Shown piece by piece: positions 32,765 to 43,747 of a stretch of 64,000 nucleotides of DNA. The DNA lies in assembly GCA_002099365.1 (NCBI GenBank), contig MSED01000002.1, positions 2,170,001 to 2,234,000 of the forward strand, written 5' to 3'. A program made the position numbers and the translations under genes. Below the pieces are notes generated by a model, which had not been told where the DNA came from, made no database searches, and saw only the letters and a program-made list of their open reading frames with translations. This DNA is from Phialophora verrucosa (lineage: Eukaryota > Ascomycota > Eurotiomycetes > Chaetothyriales > Herpotrichiellaceae). How positions within the stretch are numbered: position 1 is the stretch's first letter; the number at the start of each line of letters is the position of its first letter.

Positions 32765-33766
32765 ATGCGATCGTCTGCACGGCCACGCCTTACCCCATCT
32801 CTCCACATCCTGCACACGAAGCTTCATCTCGCGGCGATGTGCCTTGTATGCTCGCGAACGATTGCATTGCATTTCCAGCGGGAAATGTGACCGGCGTCAT
32901 TTCTCGGATAGTTTCACAGCGGGTCCCTCGCAGCATGTCCGTGCTGAGTCCGACTCGCACGAAGGCTACGTGAAAAGTTGATGCCTTGGTTTGATTCCAG
33001 ATAGAGTGGCAATTTCCTTGCGGGCCACGAAACAGAATGATCAATGTCATGTCGATTCCAACTTCCAGCCAGCGAAGCCGCTTCTACAGTATCACGTTGC
33101 AGGGGGTTTGGCACCAGTTCTTAGTATCGTGTTGTGTGTCCCCCCAGCGCCTCACCGAAATGGATATATTTCAATGTCAAATTACTCGTCAACCTATTCC
33201 CGGCGGCGGTTATTACTGCTCTCATTAAGCTCCGCGCAAAGTATTCTCTTACAACCTTGAGTGGCCTCCCGGACTGGCATGCCTTAGTGAAGCACTATTG
33301 GGGTAGGTTCTTTCCCTAATTACCGCCTATACTCGTAGAAGATCAGTTAAAGCGTTTAGTTAAGGTCTCCACTAAAACAACCTTAAGAACATATCACAAT
33401 AACTCATTCGCTTATAACGATCCTTTCCGGCGAGTGGTTCTCGATGTTCGGAACATGTTGCAGCTGCATCGCAAGATAAATTACTACTAACTTTCTGAGC
33501 AATTCGACTTTGCAACGTGCAATGTGGTAGGCCTTCACGCGACTGGTGCCTCACTGCGTGCGGAGACCGTCCTCGTACGGTATGTTTGACTAGTGCCGAC
33601 GAGGCTCCAAGCTCCAGCTCCACAGCCTTGCATTGCAGTTCTGTTCCTCCAACTTTTTCTGAAGCACGCACACGACAAACGAACAACTCACCTCGCTTCA
33701 GCGCCCAACGGTACAACACACGGATATAGTGCCGACTACGTACTCTCTGTTGTGTAGAGACACGAA
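32765..33766. other. intergenic between SSB1 and RRF1
   Basis: 1.0 kb. A locally AT-rich stretch at about 33300-33420 includes a 7-bp inverted repeat TTAAGGT (33360-33366) / ACCTTAA (33380-33386). No gene supported. Confidence 0.4.
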
Positions 33767-34882
33767 ATGCCTCCCCGAACCGCGGACACGGCCTTCCAGC
33801 TCATGCAGCACTTCCTAGCTGCCTCCCGATCACAGCGGCCCTTGTCCTCATCACTGTTCTGTTCACAATGCGGTACCGGACCACGACGACTCTTCGAGCC
33901 ACAATCCCGATCCCGTCGCCTCAGCATTCGTGCCACCACCGCCCCGCTACGCAATATGCATACGTCAAGCACACGGCCTTTCTCCAGCACTGTCTCGCGG
34001 CCCAAGAAATCCTCCGCGTCCTCGAAATCGAACCGCAAATCCCCGTCCCTCGACTCCCTCACGCACAAGGACGACAAGCACATCCCCGACAACAAAGCGA
34101 CGCGCAACCGCGACGCGGAACTCGACCCGTATGACTTCTCCGAGCTAGAGGCGTCGATCGCCAAGGCCGTCGCGCGCCTGAAGGACGCGCTGGTCAAGAC
34201 AAAGGATGCCGGGCGCGTCACGCCGGAGATGATCGAGCAGCTGGGCGTGGAGATCAACGTCAAGGGTGCGGACACGGGCCGCGGCAGCGCGCACAAGGAG
34301 AAAGTCCGGATTGGGGATCTGGCCAGCGTGGTGGCCAAGGGCGGGAGGAGCGTCAACGTGTTCTGTGCCGAAGAGGCGGTAAGTCCAACACGTACATTAC
34401 GGGTGCTACCTAGCTAGCTACGGCCACGGGGTCCTTTCCCTGCATGATTGCATGATGGTAATTGCTGATGCCGTCGTTCTTAGCACGTCAAACCTATAAC
34501 TTCGGCCCTGCTCGCCAGTCCGTACAGCCTCGTCCCGCAGACGACGGCGCCACATACACCAGGCACAACCTCCTCATCCCAATCGTCCGCGTTGCCCCGG
34601 GACGCTAACCCGCTGCTGATAACGGTGCCGGTGCCCCCTGTCACGGCCGAAACGCGCAACCTCGCCAAACAGGAGGCGAAGAAGATGTTCGAGCGGGCGA
34701 GCAACGAGGTGCGCAATGCGAGGGGGGATGCCCAGAAACGGTTCCGCAAGATGGAGTTGGGCAAACTGGTGATCCAGGATGAGTTGCGGAAGGCGCACAA
34801 GCAGATGGAGGAGGTGGTGAAGAAGGGCCAGGACGAACTCAAGAGGGTTTACGAGGCGAGTGTGAAGGCCCTGGAGGGATAG
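33767..34882 (+). CDS. RRF1: mitochondrial ribosome-recycling factor
   Basis: Splits mitoribosomes from mRNA after termination, with EF-G2. Two exons, 33767-34378 and 34484-34882, with a 105-nt intron (GTAAGT..TTCTTAG) in phase 0; 336 aa. The N-terminal 110 residues are rich in Arg and Ser (GPRRLFEPQSRSRRLSIRA; FSSTVSRPKKSSASSKSNRK), as expected for an import signal. RRF domain: YDFSELEASIAKAVARLKDA with TPEMIEQLGVEI in exon 1, then PLLITVPVPPVTAETRNLAK, RNARGDAQKRFRK and a long C-terminal helix ending SVKALEG in exon 2. The segment just after the intron (about 210-240) is a low-complexity insert absent from bacterial RRF. Preceded by SSB1 and convergent with the transporter gene. Confidence 0.9.
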
Positions 34883-35778
34883 ACGTAGGCGTACGCGTGG
34901 TGGGAGCTCGCCAAAGCGAACCCTGCAGACGCGACAGGGGCCCGAGGGCGGCCAAAGAGAGGGAAGAGCCTGCCTCTGTGAGTGTGAAATCTCTCAAAAG
35001 GACCGACTCTGTCGGACGAATCGAATGGCTTGCAAAGGCCATGGCGGTTTGCCTCCTCGCACTCTTTCCTCTCGACCTTTGGCGCGCATCCACATGTCCT
35101 CCCAAGCCAGACACCGTCAGAATACCATGCGAGTCGCGTGCAGTACTTTGGACATTTCTCTCAAGGGCGTGCACCAGCAATAACCCATCGACGACGGCCT
35201 AGAAGTCTGAAAACCTCCCATTGTATCCCCCCATTGCGAAACTGAAATCCTGTGCAGATCGGTTCTGTCTGATCACGTCTCGACACGCTCGGTGGTGGCA
35301 CGGTCGTTCAAGACAGGTTTTGCGAATGTTTTTTTCACGAGTAGATCCGGATCCTTTTGAGGTACTGCATACTGAAGTAGTGGTTCAGCATACATAGGCT
35401 GGCGCCGTTTCTATAGACGCCGAGTCGGATGGGACAGGACAGTGTTCATCATATCGTGCCCAAGCTGGATCGCCGTAGTTGAGGCAATTCACGTTCAGTG
35501 GAACAATATGTCTGGAGATTTCCGGAGTGTTGGAATCGAGGCTTGGGCTGGACTAGTATTTCATTTGAAACGAAGAGACACGGGCAGGTTCTGGAAACGG
35601 AGCGACCGAGTAATTGAATCGTGAAGGAGAGGGGGAATACTGTGGCTAGCCTGGAGCTGGTCAAATCGTTGACTCTGAACCTCGTCTGCCCGGAATGTCC
35701 AGCTCATCGTCACCCGACTGGTCTCATTTCGAGCAAGCATGCAAGCCGTAGAGACAGGCTATCATCACATCTCTCATC
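34883..35778. other. convergent intergenic region
   Basis: About 900 nt between the 3' ends of RRF1 and the transporter gene; no coding signal recognised. Confidence 0.4.
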
Positions 35779-36921
35779 TCAGCCTCTGTTCTCTGTGGAA
35801 TGCCGTCTCCGTCTCCTGTCCTTGTCTGCCCTCGCAAACGCATACCACATGCCGCCGATCATGGTCATGAGAGACCCGAGTATGACTCTACCGCCTGGCC
35901 CTGCCGACGCTGCAATTGCATGTCCGGTTCTGTCGCCCTGCTTTGCCGGAGACAGGTCGAGGAGTAAAATGACGACCTGCTTAAGGTTACTGGCCACACC
36001 CATGCTCAGCGGCCCACATCTCTTGTTCGCCTCGAAGGATGCAATGTTCAAGAACGATGTTGCTAGAGCGTTGGATAGCCAGAACCAGAGCCACGGGGAT
36101 TGGGTCCAAGACAAGGTCGATTTCATTGCCGGCATCAGCACTTTCATTTCCCCGTTCCAGCTTGCCACGACTGTTGTTATGATCAGCGAACACAGAGAGC
36201 AATACCGCACAAGGACCGACGAGGGTAGACCCAAGCGCCAGCTGTTCCGACGCGGAGGTTGTTGCAAGTGGTTCGAGGCGATTGTCTTGGCAACAGCCAG
36301 AATTGCCCCAAACATGGTCCACGCAAAGCCAAAGGCGTTTGTCGTGGACGCGGCGGTGCCATTGTCACTGGCTGAAGGTGCCGCGTTGATCGCCAGGATG
36401 ACACCGCAGATTGTCAATGCGATTGCCCCATACACACCTGGTGAATATTCTCGCCAAGTCCTTCCAAGAACGGTGATGGAGAACAGAACGGTTATGGCAG
36501 GGACGGTGGCACGAATTGTCTGGTGTATAGTCAGACTCACTAGGCCCAATGTCCAATTCGACATGACAATATTGAGAGTGTAGAGGACGGAGAAAGGAGC
36601 GAGGATATGGAGATTGTTGAGAAGGTGCTCGCGTTGATCGCATCCAGATTCATGCCGGTCTTGGTGGACATTGGCCTCATCATCGTGGCCCTCTCTTCCA
36701 TCGCGCTCTTTCCTCCCAAGCTCGCCGTACTCGGACGTGTATACTCCAAAGCCCGAAAGTAAGCTCGTTATGGCGAAAGTGAAGATTGCGTGAGACGCGG
36801 CGAGCAACCAGGCACTTTGCATATAGGACTGAACGTGCTTGCTTGTCAGAGTGACGAAGAGGTTCAGGATGAAATAGATTGATATCCACAGAATGCTCGA
36901 CGTAGCGCTGTTGCCTGCCAT
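35779..36921 (-). CDS. triose-phosphate/nucleotide-sugar-type transporter (DMT superfamily)
   Basis: Single exon, 380 aa, with about ten hydrophobic segments. The first (ILWISIYFILNLFVTLTSK) carries the N-L-x-x-T-x-x-x-K pattern seen at the start of TPT-family carriers; later segments include LYTLNIVMSNWTLGLVSLTIHQ, which matches the NxxLxxxxxxxHQ motif of the second repeat, and LSMGVASNLKQVVILLL near the C-terminus, resembling the conserved VxxxxK-x-x-x end helix. A charged loop rich in Asp, Glu, His and Arg (about residues 70-95) separates helices 2 and 3. Family members exchange sugar phosphates or nucleotide sugars in Golgi or ER membranes; the substrate here cannot be told from sequence. 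C-terminal tail is very basic (DKDRRRRRHS). Confidence 0.85.
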   Translation of the reverse strand: MAGNSATSSILWISIYFILNLFVTLTSKHVQSYMQSAWLLAASHAIFTFAITSLLSGFGVYTSEYGELGRKERDGREGHDDEANVHQDRHESGCDQREHLLNNLHILAPFSVLYTLNIVMSNWTLGLVSLTIHQTIRATVPAITVLFSITVLGRTWREYSPGVYGAIALTICGVILAINAAPSASDNGTAASTTNAFGFAWTMFGAILAVAKTIASNHLQQPPRRNSWRLGLPSSVLVRYCSLCSLIITTVVASWNGEMKVLMPAMKSTLSWTQSPWLWFWLSNALATSFLNIASFEANKRCGPLSMGVASNLKQVVILLLDLSPAKQGDRTGHAIAASAGPGGRVILGSLMTMIGGMWYAFARADKDRRRRRHSTENRG

Positions 36922-37277
36922 AATCGCGGATTGTGAACGACACCGAAATGAGAGCCAGGCGATTCCGGGTTTGGGTTTGAGCTGAAGTCAGTGGTTGACC
37001 GTCTTGCGGGCAGGGCAGTTCGACGGGTGAGGCATCCTGGAAAGTGACTGCCAACAGCAACCCGTCACCGCTCCTCTCTTTGTCAGTACTTCGAGAAGTT
37101 ACACGCGCACGGAGAGCACTCGGATGAAGGCTTACAGTTATCATATGTTACTCTCAGCGGTTATACCCCACGCCCCATCCATGTGCCGACAGACACGCTC
37201 GAGGGTTGCATGACTCTGGCACAACCAGAAATGTCAATCACACACGCCTTGGTATGCACCCCAGCACGGGTATCAGG
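36922..37277. other. intergenic
   Basis: 356 nt upstream of the transporter gene and downstream of the mitochondrial membrane protein gene, both on the minus strand. Nothing distinct. Confidence 0.35.
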
Positions 37278-38666
37278 CTATTTGTCTCTGTCCTCCTCTT
37301 GATTTTCCTCAGTTGGGGGCTTCTCCGTCCTCGGTGTATCTTCTTGCTGCGACCGTGGCTTCCAGGCGTTTTCAGATGCTACTTTTGTTGGCTGCTTCTC
37401 TTCAGCTTGAGGCGGCGGTCCCTCGGCCGTCCCTTCAGACGTCTCCTGCTGAACCCACTTCCCCATGTTTGGTGACAGATAGGCATCTTTGATGATAGGT
37501 TGACCGATAAGAGAATTCGTCTCTGGCGAGTAGACTGCCACAGCGTGCATGAAGAGAGTGCCCTTCTCGCCAACAAAGGCAATGTTCCCCCTCAGGATGA
37601 CACTGTCTCGTGAATACGATTGCATTGACTTTTCCTGTCCTTGGATCCAATGAGCCCGAAACACAGCGCATGCTGACTCGATAGCGCCCTGGTAGGTCAT
37701 GGACTTGACCAGATTACGATATGCTCTCCGTGATTCATGCTCTCCGTATTCGCCGCGGAGGAAAGGCAGGAATGTCTCTTTGGTAGTCTCCGGGACGCGA
37801 CCGAATGCGAGCTGCTTCAGAGCCTTCTCGTCCTCAGTCAATGTCTCCTGCGGTATGCTAGAAGCCTTCCCGTTTGCAGTCAATGACTTGATTTGGTCCG
37901 TCAGTCGCGCCTTGGTAATCAGGAAAGAAGCCCAGGCGAATTCCTCTACGCCGTAGTAGAATGCTTTTGCCAATACAATGGGATGAAACACGCGATCCAA
38001 CTTCTCCCCAACATTGTTCGGTACTTGGCGCCACCCATAGCTTGTCTTGTTGGGTTCAACGAAGACACAGGGAACCTCGTAGGTAGCTGGGGCATACAAA
38101 GGAGGAGCTAATCGCCAGCTCTCATGGTAAGTCACCCTGCGCCCACCACTGGACTGTTTTGAGCCGAGTTCCATCAAGGTACGTCCATATTTTATCAAAA
38201 CGGCTTTCATCAGAGGTTTCTTGGTAGTCTCTGTAATCTCTTTCAAGCGCTTTTTGTCCGCTGCCAGCGCTTGTAATGATTTCCAAGTCGGATCGTCTAC
38301 CTTCCACGGCTCAGGCTTCTGCTTCCGAATCCATATCGGTAGCATTAAATGGATTACTTCCAGCTCGTTCTGTGACGCAGTAGCAGCCGCCTTGTCCCAT
38401 TGTTCTTGCCATCCCCTCGCACGGTCTTCAGGCCGCTGTCCATTCTTAACCGTCCCTTTTGATTGTTTGGAGGAATGCGCACTGTCTGGATAGATGTAAT
38501 TGATTGTCCTTGCTACAAAATATGTGACGGCAACAGTTGTAAATAGGCGGTAAAGGACAGGACTCGATTTGGATCGCCGGGTTATCGCAACCCTTTGGAG
38601 GTCGACTGTACCATTCTGAAGGGGCACGCGAACACTAGGCGGCCTGCGGAAGAGAGACCGAAGCAT
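37278..38666 (-). CDS. probable mitochondrial membrane protein, unknown function
   Basis: Single exon, 462 aa. The first 35 residues are Arg rich without acidic residues except one Asp (MLRSLFRRPPSVRVPL), followed by one hydrophobic segment near residue 38-58 (LYRLFTTVAVTYFVARTINY), an arrangement typical of inner-membrane proteins with a single anchor. The soluble part contains WESW-like aromatic blocks (YHESWRLAPPLYAPATYEVP, FYYGVEEFAWASFL) and a possible globular C-terminal domain with RGNIAFVGEKGTLFMHAVAVY. The last 60 residues are Pro/Glu/Lys rich and disordered. I recognise no family. Divergent from the DUF3844 gene with a 397-nt spacer. Confidence 0.78.
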   Translation of the reverse strand: MLRSLFRRPPSVRVPLQNGTVDLQRVAITRRSKSSPVLYRLFTTVAVTYFVARTINYIYPDSAHSSKQSKGTVKNGQRPEDRARGWQEQWDKAAATASQNELEVIHLMLPIWIRKQKPEPWKVDDPTWKSLQALAADKKRLKEITETTKKPLMKAVLIKYGRTLMELGSKQSSGGRRVTYHESWRLAPPLYAPATYEVPCVFVEPNKTSYGWRQVPNNVGEKLDRVFHPIVLAKAFYYGVEEFAWASFLITKARLTDQIKSLTANGKASSIPQETLTEDEKALKQLAFGRVPETTKETFLPFLRGEYGEHESRRAYRNLVKSMTYQGAIESACAVFRAHWIQGQEKSMQSYSRDSVILRGNIAFVGEKGTLFMHAVAVYSPETNSLIGQPIIKDAYLSPNMGKWVQQETSEGTAEGPPPQAEEKQPTKVASENAWKPRSQQEDTPRTEKPPTEENQEEDRDK

Positions 38667-39063
38667 GAGGAGAGTCGAGGATCAGTAGGACGCATCGTCG
38701 CGAACGGGGAGGGTCAACACGTTGCTGAAGACTGTCGTCCTTGGTCCATGTGCGTCTGCAATAGGTGGAGTGGGAAGCTGGCGGACGGCGTGCGAAGAGT
38801 CGAGGAGCTATGGTAAGTGACCAGTCCAATATCCTTCACAAGGGGCAATGTCTGTTGTTTCACTCTCTCCAGCGATTCTTTCATGACGAAAGAGGGGAGT
38901 TGCGCTCGTGGATCCTGCTTCGTATCTGCACGTGCGAGGAGCCAGGGTCTCGTTCCACCTGCAGCTTCATCGACTGAACATTTAGCCATGCCTCCTCCTT
39001 ACCTCTACTTCCCCGTGCTGTCGCCCGTCAACAGCTTCCTCCCCGTTGGCGAAAGCAGTAACC
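38667..39063. promoter_or_regulatory. divergent intergenic region
   Basis: Shared upstream region of the mitochondrial membrane protein and the DUF3844 glycoprotein; no defined element recognised. Confidence 0.4.
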
Positions 39064-40275
39064 ATGAAGTCGCTTTCAAGTCTAATACTGCCCTTTGCAG
39101 TCCTCGCGCAGCATGTCGCCGCTCAAGGCGCCTACCTCTTCACCATCGATCGCAGCATCACTACCCCGGCAACCGCCATGATCGATTCAGAAATGGCCAG
39201 TGCCATCATAGCGAGAAGAAGAGACTTGACCGCAGACCGATACCTAGGCATCACGGACTCCATGCTCCTAGAAGATATAAACACCTACGGAGGCTACCAA
39301 GCCCCTCTCTTTGGAGAAGAATCGCCCAAAAATGCCCCGGGGAAGCTGTTCATCAGGATATCAGGCGTCGACATGACGATTCAGGACTTCGACCTCGCCA
39401 TGCCCGACCTCTGGATCGACGCACCGACGAAAGACCTGCTCACAGATTTCAAGGCCGTCACAGACAGCACCCGCAAAGAGAAGGACGACCTCTGTGAATA
39501 CGCCGTGCCGCCGTCCCTCAATGCTCCCGATAGCAAAGGCGTCGAAGTCGTCTTCACCTACCCTTCCGAAAACGGACGGTGCCTCAAAGCGACCGAAATA
39601 CCAAACATACCCATCATTCTGTCGCTCAACAGTTTCCTGCCCACCAACCCAGCTGGAGTCAAAACGCAAATCAACAGCCTCATCCGCATCCTCAAGCACT
39701 TCTCCGCCACCGAGAACGTCGAATCCACCGTCCTCTTGCTCCCCTCGGAGAAGAAGCTGAAGAAACCAAAGTCGAACAAGAACCACAAACAAACCCACTC
39801 GGCCCGCTCGGCCCAGCAGTCGGAGGAAGAACGTCTTGATCTGCCCTCCCCATCGCCCCCTTCCTCCAAGTCCTTCGACACGATCAACCCAGCGTCCAAC
39901 ACATCAAACACCACACATCCCCTCCCGCACAACATCCCCCAATGCTTCACCTCGCAATCCCAGTGTGAGAACGTGACGAATACCTGTTCCGGCCACGGCT
40001 CCTGCTACAAAGCGCACACCAATTGTTTCAAATGCAGGTGCGGCACCACCCTCGCGCGCGTCAACCCCGACGGCACGAAAAAGACGGTCCAGTGGGGCGG
40101 CAACGCGTGCCAGAAGAAGGACGTGAGCGTGCCGTTCATCTTGTTCGCGAGCTTCGGCGTCGTCATGGCTGCCCTTGTTGTCGGCGGGATCGGCATGCTT
40201 TGGAGCATGGGCAGCCAGGAGTTGCCGAGTGTGATTGGCGCTGGGGTCGCCGGGCCGAGGGCTGCGGGAAAGTGA
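39064..40275 (+). CDS. DUF3844-type secretory-pathway membrane glycoprotein
   Basis: Single exon, 403 aa, starting at the ATG of MKSLSSLILPFAVLAQHVAAQ, a clear signal peptide. The lumenal part has ISGVDMTIQDFDLAMPDLWI, then a Lys/Ser-rich stretch, and near residue 300 an EGF-like cysteine block: CFTSQSQCENVTNTCSGHGS, CYKAHTNCFKCRC, ending in GGNACQKKDVS. One transmembrane helix follows (PFILFASFGVVMAALVVGGIG) with a short cytosolic tail. This order (signal, lumenal domain, Cys block, single TM near the end) is that of fungal DUF3844 proteins, generally annotated as ER or vacuolar-sorting membrane proteins of unknown function. Convergent with RSC4. Confidence 0.85.
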   Translation: MKSLSSLILPFAVLAQHVAAQGAYLFTIDRSITTPATAMIDSEMASAIIARRRDLTADRYLGITDSMLLEDINTYGGYQAPLFGEESPKNAPGKLFIRISGVDMTIQDFDLAMPDLWIDAPTKDLLTDFKAVTDSTRKEKDDLCEYAVPPSLNAPDSKGVEVVFTYPSENGRCLKATEIPNIPIILSLNSFLPTNPAGVKTQINSLIRILKHFSATENVESTVLLLPSEKKLKKPKSNKNHKQTHSARSAQQSEEERLDLPSPSPPSSKSFDTINPASNTSNTTHPLPHNIPQCFTSQSQCENVTNTCSGHGSCYKAHTNCFKCRCGTTLARVNPDGTKKTVQWGGNACQKKDVSVPFILFASFGVVMAALVVGGIGMLWSMGSQELPSVIGAGVAGPRAAGK

Positions 40276-40698
40276 GCTTGTGTGATCGAGGTAGTGTAGT
40301 GTATGTGACGGGGAATGACATGAAGAAGAGAGTCCCTGAAGGTCATCACCCGGGCTGTAATCGACAGGCCAGGGACATGCTGTATAGATATCACCTCACA
40401 CGAATACGGTTGAGACCGGGGCGTCTGCGTTTCGCAATGCATTGAGATTACATGTGTGGTTGAAAGTTCTCGTCCGAGAGTACTCGGCACGACCATATTC
40501 AACGCGCTGTATCCCTAGAACAGTCCGTCCTCCAAGTTACAAGGTATACACATTTGAAGTCCAAGACGCCTTCCGCTTCCTAGTCCCCAATGCAATGCCC
40601 GTGAAACAGGTCCTATTGAATAGCAGCCCAGTGTACTCCCGTTGCTCATTTATGCCTATGCTATTGCCCAATAGATCCGCCCAAACTCGACGCCAAAC
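40276..40698. other. convergent intergenic region
   Basis: Between the 3' ends of the DUF3844 and RSC4 genes; no coding signal recognised. Confidence 0.4.
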
Positions 40699-43006
40699 CT
40701 ACGCGCTAAGATGTACAATCATTGTACACCTCTCAAAATCGAACTGTAGTTGACTTGGCGCATACTCCTTACGTTCCCCCTCCCTCAAATCCGCCAGGAC
40801 TTCCACGACCAGCACATTTTCGCCGGGCACTAGTCGGACCTCAAACGCCCCGGGCACGTGCACGCTGTTGCTCTCCTTGTACACTGTGGCATTGTGCATG
40901 AAGAACACGCGGTGGCGGCGTCGGGAATGCAACTCGGGGGTCAGACTGGGAATGACACGGATGTCGCGGTAGGAAGGTGGCAACGCGATGAAGCCAGATG
41001 TTTGGGTCTTGATAGGCGAGCCGTGGCGGACGAGTTTCCAGCGCGGATCGTTAGGGAGCGAAGGATTGGTCATGAATGTCACTGAGGAGAGGAGGGCGAA
41101 ATCCCAGCCTGTGGTCGAGTTAGTGCCAATCTTCATCACGAATGCGTCAAGGCAAATGACAACTAACTTACCTCTTCCAGGGTCGCGGAATCGACGTTCC
41201 ATGGGCACAACTGATTGATTTAGGTAATTGAAAGCAGTGTTGGTAGGACCCTTCGCAGGGCTGGCCTGAGGGTGTGGTGCATGGAGAGTTATTCCATTGG
41301 TTAGTGGCGTGCCACTGGGAAGAGGTGTCTCGAATTCTTGAACCGGCGTTGGCAATTGCTGGGCTGCAGCCTGTGGTGTCTTCATGGCTTCATCTGCATC
41401 TGGACTCCCTGAAATACCGTTCGTCTTGAAGTTGGTCATGGTCGTCTCGGCTTGATCAGTTGCCATAGACATACTACGTCGGGCACTGGGAGCTGCACTG
41501 GAGGGAACAGGAGTGGATCCATTGACCTGCGTAGTCTTGGAGGTTGCTCTTTGCGCTCTGTTCAGAGCTTCACCCATTTCCCGCTTCTGTCGCCGCAGTG
41601 ACTCGCCGTCGATCGTGCCCCCGACAAGATGTGGCGTTGGTGTTGAGGGGCCCATGGTCAATCTCAAAGCCTTTGGCTTTGGCTGAGATAACGAGAGCCT
41701 GAGGTTGCGACGCGGTTGTGCACCAAGTGACTGCAATTTTGCATCGGACCAAGCCTGTGAAAAGAAACCATATCAGTTGGATGCTCGCAAAGGTTTGCAG
41801 ATGTTAGCGTACCTCGAGCTTCTCTGCCATCAAATAAATGTCGGAGCCTTCGAGGTTGTATTCTTTGGCATTGTCCCAGATCAATCGGACCTCCTTCGCT
41901 AGCGCATCCCAATCTTCAACAACTTCTTTCTCTACTAGAGCCCGTACATCTGAGATAGACGTCGGCTTTTTGATCATCTTGTAATAGTCGGGATAGTCCT
42001 TCTTGGGGACTTTCTCCTCGAAGTTGCTGGGAATGGGTTTCAGTACGCCATACTCGCGGACGGGGTGGGAGAAAGGAACTTACATTGCATCCTCCTGCTC
42101 CGACAATTCCTTCAGAAAGGCGAGCTGCTCTTCTTTCAGGTCCTCTCCGCTAATAGCAGGAGTGCCTGCAGTGGACGACGGAACCTGACTTTGGCGTCTC
42201 ACAGCTGCAGGATTCGAGAACCTCAGCTTGACCTTCTCTGGGGCGCCAGTCCCTTCTGACGAGATGGACTGCTGTCTGATTTGATCATACAGTTCTTGTG
42301 GAATGGGTGTCGGATAAGCACGATAGTCGTCTCTCAGATATGCCGGATTGTGCTTTGGCATGAAATTGGACAAGGCCTTGCGAATGCGTTCGGCATCTTC
42401 GAAGATTGAAGACTTGCTGTTGTTATAGTCCTTTGCATTCTGGACCATCCTCTTCAAGTCGGACTCTAGCCTCTCAAGGTTCTCATACTCAAAATTCTGC
42501 AGCCGCTGCTCAATGATGTTCAGGGACAGAGGCATCGCAGTCCGTTGGTAATAGTCAGGATATTCGGTTCTGCTGGGCAGATCGAGGAAATGTACGGCGA
42601 CATTGCGGCCATTCTTGTCTTGTGATCTTTTCAACTGCCCGACAAGCCTCAATCCGATCTCGGTGGTGGTTTCTCGTGTTTCTATATCGGGGAAATGGGT
42701 GTCCTGCAGCAAGTCGAGTTAGCAAACGTGGGCGGAGGATGCATTGGACATGGCAAGTGCACTCTGATCGAGTTGCATGCACTTGAGTCGCAGGCATGAT
42801 GATGGGTTCAGGTGCACAGCGCGGGGCGTGTCGCATTGGCTGCGCTGCACCGAGTTTGATGGAGAAGTGCAAGTTGGGCGTGTGAGGACGTGCGATTATT
42901 GTATACTTACGTCGCTGCGCTTGCGTCGCTTGAGATCAGGACCCGGCGTGGCTAGAAAGTCGTCGGGGTCAAGGCCTGCAGGGCCGCTCCTGCGCTTCGA
43001 ACTCAT
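40699..43006 (-). CDS. RSC4: RSC chromatin-remodelling subunit with two bromodomains (Rsc4-like)
   Basis: Five exons: 42911-43006, 42084-42703, 41813-42026, 41172-41754 and 40699-41108; 640 aa (yeast Rsc4 is about 625). Bromodomain 1 (about 40-150) shows FLDLPSRTEYPDYYQRTAMP, LSLNIIEQRL and MVQNAKDYNNSKSSIFEDA; bromodomain 2 (about 238-310) shows VPKKDYPDYYKMIKKPTSIS and IWDNAKEYNLEGSDIYLMAE. Both have the acetyl-lysine-contacting Asn in AKDYN/AKEYN. The C-terminal part, ALPPSYRDIRVIPSLTPELH onward, resembles the conserved end domain of Rsc4-type proteins. The last intron (41109-41171, 63 nt, GTAAGT..ACTAAC..CACAG) is in frame, so unspliced reading inserts 21 residues before GWDFALLSS. RSC uses ATP to slide or evict nucleosomes; Rsc4 reads acetylated H3. 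The first intron is long for this region (207 nt). Confidence 0.92.
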
Positions 43007-43747
43007 GCTTTCGCCGCCTCACAAGATTTCGTGGATCGGGGAGGGATGCGGGTTGACCAGTGCACCAGGGGCGACCATCAAGTGAAAAAAGCGATAAAAC
43101 CGTATGATTGGAGAGCTGATGCCTGCAGAGTCGTCGCTGGCGAATGCATTCAGCAGCGTGGGCGTTGTAGGCACTCTACCTAGTAGGGAGTTCACTGAAG
43201 AATCGCCTGTCTGATCTTCTAGGGCTGGCCAACCTGGGACGCGACAGACTTGCAGCTGCAGTTGAGTGTCTAACTCTGCAACTAATGGGTTAAGGGCACG
43301 TGCAACAGCCGGATTATTAGCTAACCCGGCACCGTCTTCCGAGGTTGAGTTTCTCCGATTACTTGGCGCCTACGGCTTCGTTCATAGGTCAGCCTTCCCA
43401 TGTTTACTCCTGCGCTCCATCTTCAGTCTCCAGCATTTGTTTCGAAAACAACTGCCCTTCGCTTCCCACGTCTCCGTTTGGTAATGCCCACCCCGAACAC
43501 ATAGCTGTTTGCATACCAGCGCTCAATAACTACTACCGCGATCCCAGCTGCAATTCTGTTTCTGTCTTCCCCTTGCTTCTGCAAACGCGCCAAACAATTG
43601 ACGCACGAGACCACTTCCTTGACACCACACTATCGCTGAATCGACGGCCCCACCACCAATCCCGCGTCACTCGACTTCTACCTCTGGGTAGGTAACAGAC
43701 GGACGTGAAAGCCGGATCTCGGCGACCTTATCGCCCATACAAGCATA
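43007..43747. promoter_or_regulatory. divergent intergenic region RSC4 / CKS1
   Basis: 741 nt between two divergently transcribed nuclear genes. No defined element recognised; short ORFs look like noise. Confidence 0.4.
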
